From assembly GCF_019393635.1 (NCBI RefSeq), contig NC_057866.1, forward strand, positions 117,876,233-117,940,232: DNA of 64,000 bases. Reading direction: 5' to 3'. The notes beneath the pieces were generated by a model, which ran no database searches, had not been told where the DNA came from, and saw only the letters and a list, made by a program, of their open reading frames with translations. The translations under genes were made by a program, and so were the position numbers. This DNA is from Dromiciops gliroides. Lineage: Eukaryota > Chordata > Mammalia > Microbiotheria > Microbiotheriidae. Each line of letters begins with the position of its first letter. Positions within the stretch are counted from its first letter, which is position 1. This document shows positions 1-10,384 of the stretch, piece after piece.

Positions 1-159
1 CTTTCTAAAGCTGGTGTCATAACTGTATTTGAGGCTTCAGGGAGAGTCTCCCACTCTCAGCATTCTGTTTTCTTTTGTATTAGCATTATTCTCTCTTCCT
101 TTGTTGAGTAGAATTGAATTATTTTCACATCAAGATCCTTCTTTTCTTTAAAAAATTAA

Positions 160-330
160 ATTATATATTTTTTTCAATTAACAAGCATTTATTTTATTAA
201 CATTCTACATTTCTCCCAAGGAAAACAGAACAAAAATAATGTAATATATATGCATGGTCCAGCAAAATAAATTTCAACATTGGCCATGTCCCAAAAAGTG
301 TATCTTTGAGACAGGGGCTTTTTGTGATCA
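160..330 (-). mobile_element. L1-type 3' UTR fragment, antisense
   Basis: CAGCAAAATAAATTTCAACATTGGCCATG near 260 resembles the stretches near 26265 and 10555, which belong to antisense L1 3' regions. Short and diverged. Confidence 0.45.
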
Positions 331-2138
331 TCTTTGTGACAATCTGATTTCAAGAAATTTCTCTGAAAAAATTTAAACTGCTGAATTTCCTCAAAAAAAA
401 AAATATACCTGACAGAATTTGCATTCTTCTAGGAGGTATTTTGTCTAGTAACTCTATATTAACCTGACACAACAAAGTATTCTTTAGTTTTTGCATTGAT
501 GACCTCATCACAATCAATAGTAATATTCTAAAATGCGCCAGCTTTATAACAAGTAAGAAGACATTTTTTTTGTTTACACTCTCACCTGATCTGAGACTAG
601 AGTGTGTGACTGGGGTTTTGCCTCAATCTGTTAATATACCCAAGCCTGCTTCTTTCCTTTGGTAGTGCTTTGGTCCAATGTCCCCAAACCCTAGAACCAC
701 ACCTAATGTTCTTGATCTGCTCTGAACCTCCATCTTCTTCTCTCCTCACTGCCTTTTCCTATTGTCTCCTTCATGGATCAGAATGTTAGTACCATAGCAT
801 GACTGAACCTCAGTGGTGCATCCTGCCCTAGACTCACTGAACTGAATGAGCTCTGGATGCCAGGAGAGCTTTGTGTCATGTTAAAATACAGCATAACCCA
901 GTTCGTGGTAGGTCTATGTTGTACCCAACTTCTTTCTGCTTTTTCTGTAAAAGATAGGTCTAACTTGGATCTAGAATTATGTGGTGGTGTCTATTATTTA
1001 ACTGGAAAATAGGGATTCTTTTTCTCTGTTTGGATTTTCTTATGTTGATGGTTGGGCCAAAGTCTTTTAAATTATTGTGGTTTTCACTTAAAAGGCTCTA
1101 TGTTGTTTTGGGCCTGGATGTAATCAGTATTCATATCACATGAGGAAATAGGACTAGTTGGCCTATTTCTAGACCTAAAGCAATGGCCTTGTGCTCCTCT
1201 AAAACATATCCAACAACCTTTGAAAGATCTCAAAATACTTAGAGAATTTCACTCTTATTTAGATGTTACCCATGTTATCCTTCAGGAATGTAAAACACCT
1301 TTTCAAAATATTGTCTCTTTATGTTTCACTTCATAATGCTAATCAATGCGTTGTTGTACCAAGTTATATCTTTCAAGTCTGTATGGTTAGATATGTACTC
1401 CTGGTTGGAGTAGAACTTTTAAGAAAGCATTCTTCTTCATGAGATGAATTTTAATTATAAACAAACAGTAAAGTTTAATTGTATTGTCTTTACCTTTCAA
1501 TATGTTTTATGACTGCAAAGATTTGTGCTGCCATAGGAAAAAAATCATTTGAAAAAAATCTACCTATTCCTACCTCATAATTATTTCATTAAAGTCAGAC
1601 TTTTGAAGAATATACAGATGAGTAAATATTGCTTCACAATTTCATGGTTAAAAGAGATCCTAATGCTCTTTGGAGTATTTTTTCTTTTTTTGACTTGTGA
1701 CTTCTTTCCAATATTTTGGGAAAATATATGCATCATAACACAAGTGTACTGAGACCAGTACTCAGATTTTAAAGATGAAATAGAAGAAAGTCTTATTTAA
1801 AGGAGGAAAATAAAATGGTAACCTTTAAATATGCAACTATTTTCCCAGAGTTATAGGTAAATTCTCAATTTCTTGCGATTCTGAATATGGGGGCTTCTCA
1901 TTAAGAGACTACTTCATTTATTTCTAGTTCCACACCAAAGAAGCCCTATAGTGTTTCACTATTTCTTTCTACTCAAAGCAGAGGATAGACTCTCCTTAGT
2001 TCTCTAAGACTTTTGTTCCTAGTGTTCTGCTCTCATTGACTTTTCCCTTCCTCTCTCTTCTCTGCTTTCAAGGAATAGCCCCACCCATCATGATATATGG
2101 CTTGGAGTTTGAATCTTTATTTCAGATAGATATGGATA
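331..2138. other. Gene-free, unrecognised AT-rich stretch
   Basis: No exon-like frame and no repeat that I can name. The 67-codon frame at 1549-1752 is hydrophobic and chance-like. Confidence 0.6.
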
Positions 2139-2190
2139 GAAAGGAAGGAAAGAAGGAAGGAAGAAAGGAAGGAAGAAAGGAAAGAAAGAA
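2139..2190. repeat. (GAAG/GAAA)n microsatellite
   Basis: Imperfect tetranucleotide purine tract just upstream of an L1 3' end. Confidence 0.9.
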
Positions 2191-2915
2191 CAATTATTAA
2201 AAGTTTATGGTCAAAGGATATGAACAGAAGGTTTTCAGACAAAAAATGAAAATAAATACTCTGGATCACTATTGATCAGAGAAATGCAAATTAAAACAAT
2301 GCTGAGGGGGCAGCTAAGTGGTGCAGTGGATAAAGCACCGGCTTTAGATTCAGGAAGACCTGAGTTCAAATCCGGTCTCAGACACTTGATACTTACTAGC
2401 TGTGTGACCCTGGGCAAGTCACTTAACACTCATTGCCCCACTAAATAAATAAATTACTTAATAAATTAATAATAATAAATAATGCTGAGGTATTGCCTCA
2501 TCAGAGTGGCAAATATCAGAGTGGCAAATATAACAACAATGGAAAATTTTGGATGTTGGAGGGGATATGGGAAAGCTGGGATGCTGATCCACTGTTGGTG
2601 GAGTTGTGAAAAGCTAAGACAAACCCAAAGGACTATTGATGAAACATACTATCCACCTCCAAAGAAAGAACTGATATTGGTGGAATACAGACTAAAGCAT
2701 GCTATTTTCACTTTCTTTCATTTTTTCTTTTATTTAGGTTTTATTGTGCAAACTGACTGATAAGGTGATGTTTTGCATACTCATGCATGTATAACCCTTA
2801 TTTGATTGCTTGTCACCTTGGGGAGGGGGCAGTAGAATGAGGGAAGGAGAGATGAAGATTGGAACCCAAAACTATAAATTAAAATGTTTATTACTTGAAA
2901 AATTAAAAAAAAACA
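2190..2915 (+). mobile_element. L1 3' end, sense, carrying a SINE
   Basis: 5'-truncated L1 with the characteristic GATCAGAGAAATGCAAATTA near 2275. It is interrupted by a SINE at 2308-2480 and resumes at 2491 with TATTGCCTCATCAGAG. The usual late ORF2 landmarks follow (GGGAAAGCTGGGATGCTGATCCACTG near 2570), then 3' UTR and an A-rich tail near 2905. A (GAAG)n tract lies just upstream. Frames are not open, so the copy is inactive. Confidence 0.75.
2308..2480 (+). mobile_element. tRNA-derived SINE (WSINE1/MAR1 type)
   Basis: Full head and body ending in an A/T-rich tail of AAT units. Perfect 10-bp duplications AATGCTGAGG flank it (2298-2307 and 2481-2490). It sits within a sense L1 3' end that resumes directly afterwards. 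Confidence 0.92.
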
Positions 2916-3009
2916 AAGTGAAAAAAGAGTTTACTATGTGTCAGGCACCAAATTACTCTAATGGAATGTTATAGAGGAAGAAATATTCCAGCACTTGATA
3001 TAAAATAAA

Positions 3010-3441
3010 ACTTTCAGGCCAGTGATTGTTATGGACCAATATGAGATTTCTATGTCATAGCCAGAAAAAATAATCAATCAATCAATCTCTCTCTCTCTGT
3101 ATATATACATGTTTATTCATCCATTTGTTTATTTTTCTGTTCATTTATTTATTCATTTATTCATTCATCTATTCCTCCATTCCTCCATTTATTTATTTTT
3201 TGTTCGTTTATTTGCTTTTTAAAAATTGTACATGTATGTATTTGTGATGAGCAAGATATGAACACAATGCCTTAGAATAACATTTTGACATTTATATTTC
3301 TAAGGGTGTAAATGAGAATTTAGAGGAAATGTTACATACAGCCTGAGTAGAATAAGACAGGAGGTGGACTTAGATTTTGTATGACAATTTAAAAATATGC
3401 CCACCTGGACACTATAATGAAGAATTGCTGATGATGGACTT
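3010..3441. repeat. Diverged direct repeat, left copy
   Basis: Pairs with 4095-4349: AACATTTTGACATTTAT followed by TTCTAAGGGTG, GTTACATACA and AATTGCTGATG occur in the same order in both. This copy carries extra (TC)n and (TTAT/TTCA)n sequence at about 3085-3200. It could be the arms of an old LTR element or a segmental duplication. Confidence 0.55.
3085..3200. repeat. (TC)n then (TTTATTCA)-like low-complexity tract
   Basis: CTCTCTCTCTCT followed by a long T-rich run of TTAT, TTCA and TCCA units inside the left copy of a direct repeat. Confidence 0.8.
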
Positions 3442-4094
3442 AATAAGACTGATATTGATCATATTACAGAAATAAGGTGGGGGGAGACACAAACTTCTTC
3501 AATAGAGTTAATAAGTGATTTCATTTGTTAAAGGTGTCACTGTAAAGGGGAAAAGGCTGACAAAAGAACATTATTGCAGAACTCCTCAGTTTTATCCCTC
3601 CCCCCATAAATCTGCTTGGAAATAAAATGAGAACAACGTATGACATTATTGTAAACTATCTTGAGGTGATAGGTCAACTGAAGAAGGCATTAAATCTAGC
3701 CTGGGTGGGCTAGAGAGGATAGGAGAGAGATGAAGAAATGACAAATGATAGTGGATTAGCCCCAGAACAGAGATTGTTTTTGAGGAGGGAGGGAAGCTGA
3801 GAAATTAAGCTTTTGTAACTATGTGGAAGGAGACATTTTGAACTGTCATTATGCAAAGAATGTAATTGTGATGATCAAGGATGAACCCTAGCAATATTGA
3901 GCATAAACAACAGACATTCTTGGGGGCCCCAACCTCTGACTCCTCTTTTTAGTTTTGTTCCATACATTTTCTTGTGCTTCTCCCCTACTAGGTCAAGTAT
4001 ACAATGTTATGACCACATGAACTCTCCTGTGAGAAGAAAATCTGATACACAGGTAAGACCCTAATACCTTAAAAATATTTGATTTCAAAAAATG

Positions 4095-4349
4095 GAATTC
4101 TGCCCAGAGATCATTATGGAAAAATGAGACTCATCTAAGTCACAGTCAGAAATGAACATATATCAATGGATGAGCAAAATGCCTAAGGCTAACATTTTGA
4201 CATTTATTTTTCTAAAGGGTGAAAATGAGAAGGTAGAAAAAAAGTTACATACATCATAAGTAGAGTAATTCAGACAAACTTACATTATGAGTGACAAAAA
4301 AAATGCTCTCCTAGAAACTATGTTGGAAAATTGCTGATGGTGGATGAAT
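4095..4349. repeat. Diverged direct repeat, right copy
   Basis: Second copy of the repeat at 3010-3441, without the simple-sequence insert. About 650 bp of unrecognised DNA lies between the two copies. Confidence 0.55.
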
Positions 4350-4770
4350 GTCTCAGAGGAATGAATCTTTCTTACATAAAGATTGGCCCTATGACTTCAT
4401 GACTATGGGGAATTCCTAGGTAAAGAAATTCCATCCACAAATAAAAGTTAGTGTCTTCTCTGAAACTTAAAGTCTTAGGCAGTTGCCTAGATCACTAAGA
4501 AATTAAGGTCACACAGCCAACATGTGTCAAAGGTCTGACTCCATCCTAGATCTTCTCGACTCTGAGGCCAGATAGCTAGACACTATGCTCCATTTCCTTT
4601 TCTCTTATATAAATTGCACAGAGTCCAGAAAACTAATGATGAAAGCACTTTTCTCAGTAGAAAAGTGGTGGACAATGGGTATGGATTATATCATATACCA
4701 TCAATCATAGTTAGAATTGTAGTTGTTATGTTGGTCTGTTTTGCTTAATACTTTTCAGTTAAAAGAGAAG

Positions 4771-4777
4771 GTTTGTG

Positions 4778-4819
<42 letters not shown>
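4771..4819. repeat. (GT)n microsatellite
   Basis: Almost pure GT with one GC interruption. Confidence 0.95.
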
Positions 4820-4822
<3 letters not shown>

Positions 4823-5124
4823 ATTGGAAAATGATAGCATAAACAAAAAATACAATAAAAGAATGTCTCTCTAGTGATGCAATATCACACATAGTTGCTT
4901 CAAATCTATGGAGAAAATATTTTTGTACAGCAGGATTTTCCCTATTGCCTCCCATAAATAACTGCCTACTTAACCTAAATTTGGGGCTAGCTTTGGCTAT
5001 AATAGATAGACATCTGATATTTTGGGTGAAAAGGAGAGTATCAACAAAGGTGATTATCTTAACAAATTTATAGTAAACTATCAGCTTCCACATTTGTAGA
5101 AAGTTTCTTTTTCTGTTTGTTTTT

Positions 5125-5257
5125 GTGGGGCAATGAGGGTTAAGTGACTTGCTGAGGGTAACACAATTAATAAGACAATTGTCTGAGGTTGGATTTGAAC
5201 TCAGGTCCTCCTGAATCCAGGCCCAGTGCTTTATCCACTGTGCCTCCTAGCTGCCCC
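5125..5257 (-). mobile_element. SINE (WSINE1/MAR1 type), antisense
   Basis: Reverse complement of the common SINE, from the GGGGCAATGAGGG tail side to CTAGCTGCCCC. Moderately diverged, with a T-rich tail remnant on the left. Confidence 0.88.
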
Positions 5258-5324
5258 TAGTAGTAGGTTTCTAAAGAAAACATCTTTTTATACTGTCCAT
5301 GGAAACAATCAGTCAGCCAGTCTA

Positions 5325-5630
5325 TGAGCATTTATTAAATGCCTTCTACATAACAGGTAGTGTGCTAAGTGATAATGATAAAGGCCAAAAAGTAAAAGCC
5401 TTTGATTTCAAGAATATTATAGTCTAATGGAGGAGATAACATGCAAATAACTATGTTGAAGCAAGATAGAGGATAAATTGGAGACAATGAACAAAGAAAA
5501 AAGCACTAGAAATAAAGATCAGGAAAGGCTTCCTAGAAAGCGTTGCATTTTTTCTGATACCTGAAGGAAGTCAGAGAGGGCAGGAAATGGAGAGAATTCC
5601 AGGCCTAGGGGAGTCAACTAAACTTCCCCT
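5325..5630 (+). repeat. Old LINE-derived repeat (L2/CR1 type, family uncertain)
   Basis: GAGCATTTATTAAATGCC, GGTAGTGTGCTAAG, TATAGTCTAATGGAGGAG and GGAAAGGCTTCCTAG, then GAGAATTCCAGGC. The same order recurs at 33420, 37600, 42216 and 60540, so this is a repeat family. I cannot name it securely. Confidence 0.5.
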
Positions 5631-5639
5631 GCTTTCTAA

Positions 5640-6965
5640 AACAGACATATTTGCCATTCCTTTAAAGAATATTGATTCTCTGTGGTAACCCTAAAGCAAA
5701 ATAGTTATCAAAGAAAGTCGCTTATGATAACTGGATACTGTTAAGACAGAGAAACAGGCTATTGCGCTCTAGGAATAGCTTCAGTAATGACTGAGACCAA
5801 AACTACATTTTTTTGATTAATCATATTCCACCAAACATCCTAGTTAATCAGGTTTTTATTATACTTTGTTGCCTTTTTAAAAGAAAACTTCTTCCCCAAA
5901 CCCAAGGCAATAGTCACCTGTAAATAAAATCAGAAAGTATCTAGAATGATGTCCTTATAGATACTAGACTGTATTATTCTCCCAAAACATTTTAGCCCAA
6001 AGGAAAACAGTCAGGAAATAGGACAGCAATGTGCCCCCACATCAGCTTCTAGCCCCTGTTTGTGCTCTGAGCAGCACTTGTTAACCATTTCACCTGCTTG
6101 CAAATCAAGTCAACAATGTCTGGTGTGGAGAATAAAGCAAAACTCAAGTATGGCCAGATGGACTAAAGGTGACCATGAATAATGGAGCAATGTCAAGCAG
6201 AGAGACAGAATAAGAGTGTTAGTAAACTGTCTCAGGTGCCTGAAGTGACATTAATTGATGCAATTTTAGGATCAAAGATATCTGTACTTTTAGACTGTTC
6301 CCTGGATATGTGAATATTGGCCAAAGCCAAAATAAATAGATCCCTCACAAGAAATAAGTAGAAATATTGGCAGCAAAACAAATGTTAGGCATCTGTACAC
6401 AATGAAGCTTTTTTTGGCATAACTAAATATCTCTGTGTCCTCCTGCAGAATCTAGCCTTTGGATTAGTTCTAGGAAAACCCAGGAATAAAAAAATGATAC
6501 CTCGACATGAGTTATAAGGATATTCCTATGAGTTATTACTGAGAACTAGACTGTAACCAGTGACAACAAAGATTTGAAATCAATCCCATGTGTTTAGATG
6601 ACTTCTTGATCCCAAATCCATAAAACATGAAAGCCTGCCCAGAATTTGTATATCCCTTTAATTTAGACACAATTCTAGATGTTTTTTTTCATACCATAGC
6701 TACAAACAATATAAAAAGTCTTGTTAAACAACAATAAGGAGGAAAAGAAAGTTTGTCAGTTTCCTATTGAATCACTTGATTCACTAGGAGGGGGAAGAGG
6801 AAATTTCAGCACTCCTCAAACATCCTGTTGCAGCTGGCATCTTTGTAGGCAAACACAGTGATGTTTAGCTACTTGGCAGCACTGAATAGTAGAAGTTAGA
6901 AAATGCCATCATTTTGACATGCTGAGGAATAGCTGAAAAGATGTTGCTGTTTTAGATGTTATCAG
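5640..6965. other. Unrecognised, probably unique DNA
   Basis: About 1.3 kb without visible SINE, LINE or LTR signatures and with few simple repeats. The part at about 6030-6230 has more balanced composition. No open frame of interest. Confidence 0.5.
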
Positions 6966-7139
6966 TTCAATTCAACAAACATTTGTAAAATGCTAAAATT
7001 CCTAGGCGATGAAGGAGGCACCAGGGATGATACAAAAACAACCCCTGCTCTCAAGAAGTTTGCACTGTAATTAGGAGATGGGGTTGGGAATACAACATGT
7101 ACACAAGCAGTATAGTAAAAACTCTCATGGAATGTTGTG

Positions 7140-7310
7140 CTTTAGAACATTGACTCTGGATTTAGAGACTCTAGATTCAAAGACTACCTCTGAGGTTTCT
7201 TATATAGTGTATTACCTTGTAATCTCACTGGGTCCCAGTTTCCCTCTTTGTAAATTGAGGAAGGTTGAACTCAATGACCTTTAAAGTTCCTTTATCATCT
7301 GTGATTATAA
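7140..7310 (+). mobile_element. MIR/THER-like SINE, sense
   Basis: CTGGATTTAGAGACTCTAG, CAGTTTCCCTCTTTGTAAATTG and ACTCAATGACCTTTAAAG, a typical old SINE tail. The small frame here (7078-7284) is repeat-derived. Confidence 0.5.
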
Positions 7311-7424
7311 TAATGGTGTATTAATATATACTCTGATTTATTATAGAATTCATTCTTTTTTTATGGTATTGCTGGTAGGATTCGTTGCTCGAATTGTTTC
7401 CTTTGGGTTGTAAAGAGTTTAAAA

Positions 7425-7737
7425 GTTAGTTAGATGGCACAGTGGGTAGAGCACTGTCCCTAGAGTGAGGAGAACCCAAATTCAAATCCAGCCTCAAACA
7501 CTTGACATTACTAGCTGAGTGACCTGGGGCAAGTCACTTAACACCTATTGCTTCAGATATATGGTGCCATGTCCAGTTGTCCTGATGTATATCTTGCCAT
7601 TGGACCCAGATAGCTCTGGAAGAGAGAGTGAAGTTGATGACTTTGCACAGCTTTGCCTCACTTAAATCAGTGCAAGTCATTGCATCACCACCCGATAACA
7701 TGGTTCTCTTCAAGAATGAAAGACAACAACAGCAAAG
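7425..7737 (+). mobile_element. SINE with a long alternative 3' body (tail B)
   Basis: The head matches the common SINE (TAGATGGCACAGTGGGTAGAGCA). After the CACTTAACAC box it continues for another roughly 190 bp: CCAGTTGTCCTGATGTATATCTTGCC..., then GACTTTGCACAG, then CAAGAATGAAAGACAACAAC. The same extended body is found at 9277 and 59343. Confidence 0.75.
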
Positions 7738-8207
7738 GGTTTAAAAGTCCTAATTAAAATTCAGATACCCTTAGGCTTTAAGGTAACATCTAGAACAGAT
7801 GGCTAGGATCCTTTAAATCATACTTAAACCAGAGACTTAAGGTTGAAAGTAGTTAAGGTTGAAGATAATCTACTTCAAAGTTTATAAAACTGTGGGTGGT
7901 GACTAATGGGGTTGCATAACTCAATGTGGGATGTCACAAAAATTTGGCAGTAAATGTTTGATTTATATACTTATATATCTATATATCTGGAGTTGCATGA
8001 AAATTTTTCACGAGAGAAGGGGTCCCAAGTGGAAAAAGTTTTTAAAAGCCCTGATCTATTTCAGCTTCTCATTTTAGAGATAAGGGAACTGAGTTCCAGA
8101 GAGAGTTGTAGAATTCTTCCAACACATTTAAATAGAAGGTAAGAATGTTTTTTACATTTTTTAATTAAACAAAACTGTATTTTAAAATGTAAATATAGAT
8201 GTATGTA

Positions 8208-8302
8208 TGTGTATATATATATATATATACACACACATATACATACACACACAGACTCATACACATATGCATACACTTGTGTATGTACATATGCACATGT
8301 AT
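8208..8302. repeat. (TA)n/(CA)n compound microsatellite
   Basis: TA repeats grade into CA-rich ATACACACA units. The minus-strand frame over it is an artefact. Confidence 0.9.
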
Positions 8303-8856
8303 TTTTTTTTCTCCTTAGCTCCACAGGCATACAAGAACTGGTGGTGAGCTAGACTGGGGCCTTGGAAAATAGTTTGCCAACCACTGATTTGACTACATTT
8401 TTCATTTTACAGATGGAGAAACTGAGACTTAGGAGGTGGCTAACTTCATATAGTCCTTATCTTTAAAATGAGAAGGCTAAATTAGGTGAACTCTAAGCTC
8501 CCTTCTGACTCCAGTAGACTATGAATGTATAGTGAGTCCTCAGATGGCAGCTTCCATGTCTCTCCTCAGGGTGACAGAGATGGTAATGAAGAGTTGGGGA
8601 GGGGTATCTTCCTAATGCTATCATGTATCCCCCTTCCCATTTGTTATTAGTTGATAATGAATTAGTAAGACTTAATTATCTTAATAAAGGGGCACTTGAA
8701 ATAGTCTAAGACATTCTTTCCTACCAGTACATACAGAATTCAGGGGAAAGTGGTCTCAAGTTTAGAGAGCACATGTGCAAAAAAGTGACTCATAGATCTT
8801 GCTTACTGAAAATACTCTCAAAACAAAACAAAACAAAACAAAACAAAAAACCAAAA

Positions 8857-9015
8857 GGGGCAGCTAGGTGGCACAGTAGAGGAAGCACTGGCCCTGGATT
8901 CAGGAGGACCTGAGTTCAAATCCGGCCTCAGACCCTTGACACTTACTAGCTGTGTGACCCTGGGCAAGTCACTTAACCCCAATTGCCTCACCAAAAAAAA
9001 AAAAAGAAAAGAAAA
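8857..9015 (+). mobile_element. SINE (WSINE1/MAR1 type)
   Basis: Complete copy with an A-rich tail. Duplications GAAAATACTCTC lie at 8808-8819 and 9016-9027, but an (AAAAC)n tract (8820-8856) lies between the left duplication and the SINE head. Confidence 0.9.
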
Positions 9016-9276
9016 GAAAATACTCTCCTCCCATTTGTGTAGTACACTTGAACTTCCCATCAGGAATGATGCTAAGTTCTTGTGGAGTCGTTGAATATTA
9101 CTGAAGTGGATTTTCTTTGATATTTTATGTTTGAGATTGGTTCACAATGTAGTCTTTTCAACTAGCTACTGTTGTTGCAAGGAAACACATATAGAGGAAC
9201 AGGAGCTTTCTTCTCATTCTCCTATTCCCTCCAACTGGTTGGCCACCAGCTGATGAATTATTTTGGCTGAAGGACA

Positions 9277-9582
9277 TATTGTTGTTGTTATTGTTGTCAT
9301 TCTTGAAGAGGATCATGACATAGGGTGATGTCAGGACTTGCAGTGAGTTAGATTTAAGTGAGGGAGGGCTGTGTAAGATCACCAACCTCACCATCTCCTG
9401 CAGAGTCATCTGGGTACAGTGGCAAGTTATATATCAAGATGACTGGCAATGGTCCTGGATGTTTAGGGCAACTATGGTTAAGTAACTTGCCTGGGGTCAC
9501 AAAGGTAGTCTGAGGTCAAATTTGAACTCAGATCTCCCAATTTCAGGGCCACTATGCTATCCACTATACTACCTGACTGTCC
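9277..9582 (-). mobile_element. SINE with tail B, antisense
   Basis: Reverse complement of the long-tailed SINE, from TTGTTGTTATTGTTGTCATTC (tail end) through CTTGCCTGGGGTCAC (body) to the head near 9580. Confidence 0.75.
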
Positions 9583-9599
9583 ACCATTTATTAAGATTC

Positions 9600-10384
9600 T
9601 GTCAGAAGGTAGAAACAGAATACTGCCTGTCATCTAACATCCTACATTTAAATAAGAAGATAAATTCCAACTCACACAGCATAGGAAAAGCTAATTTTGT
9701 ATTCCTTATGTTTTAATAAGACTAATTCATTTCCAACAGAAAAGAGAATATTCTTAGAATATTGAAAGTTTCTCACGTCCCTAGTTCTCCTGTTTTGTTT
9801 TGTTTGTCAGATAGACTATTAAGTTATTTTGTCTTCTGGGGACCCTCATGGAGTTTTAACAAGGAAGATTACTAAATTTAAACCTTTACTTCAAGGGTTA
9901 GGGATAATGCCTTGAGCAGTTGACTGAATTCTCAGTGAGAAATTGTCAGGTCTCAAGTTCTGAGAGTTATAAACCTTGCTAAAAAAACCCCAAATGGCAA
10001 GTATTCAGTACCACAGTGGAAAACTTCTCTGTCATCAAGGTGCTTTGGTGTGACTTAGAATTTGGTCGATAAATAGTAATGTAGTGGATAGACATAATGC
10101 AAATAAATACTAGTTATATGTAGTGAAGACACCTGGTGTGTAAAACAATACAGTGTTATAAGTTCTGTGGGGCTATTCCAGGATCATATTTTCAACTGGG
10201 TACCTGATTCTGCTAACTATATCTTCTTAAATGGTGCCACATTCACTGTGTCATATGTCAACTTGAATATAGTAGAAGATTTATTCTCCTAAATGCATCA
10301 GTCTTCTACATAGGCAATTCCAACCAAGCATTTCACCCAAAATATTAAACAATTTGACTGTTAAGATAACTTAAAAACCTATTG
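9600..10384. other. Gene-free stretch, unrecognised
   Basis: No exon-like frame or nameable repeat between the long-tailed SINE and L1 copy 1. Confidence 0.5.

Noticed and set aside
2307-2443. tRNA genes at the SINE heads
   Set aside because: The heads are tRNA-derived but do not form a complete tRNA cloverleaf and are dispersed with A tails and target duplications.
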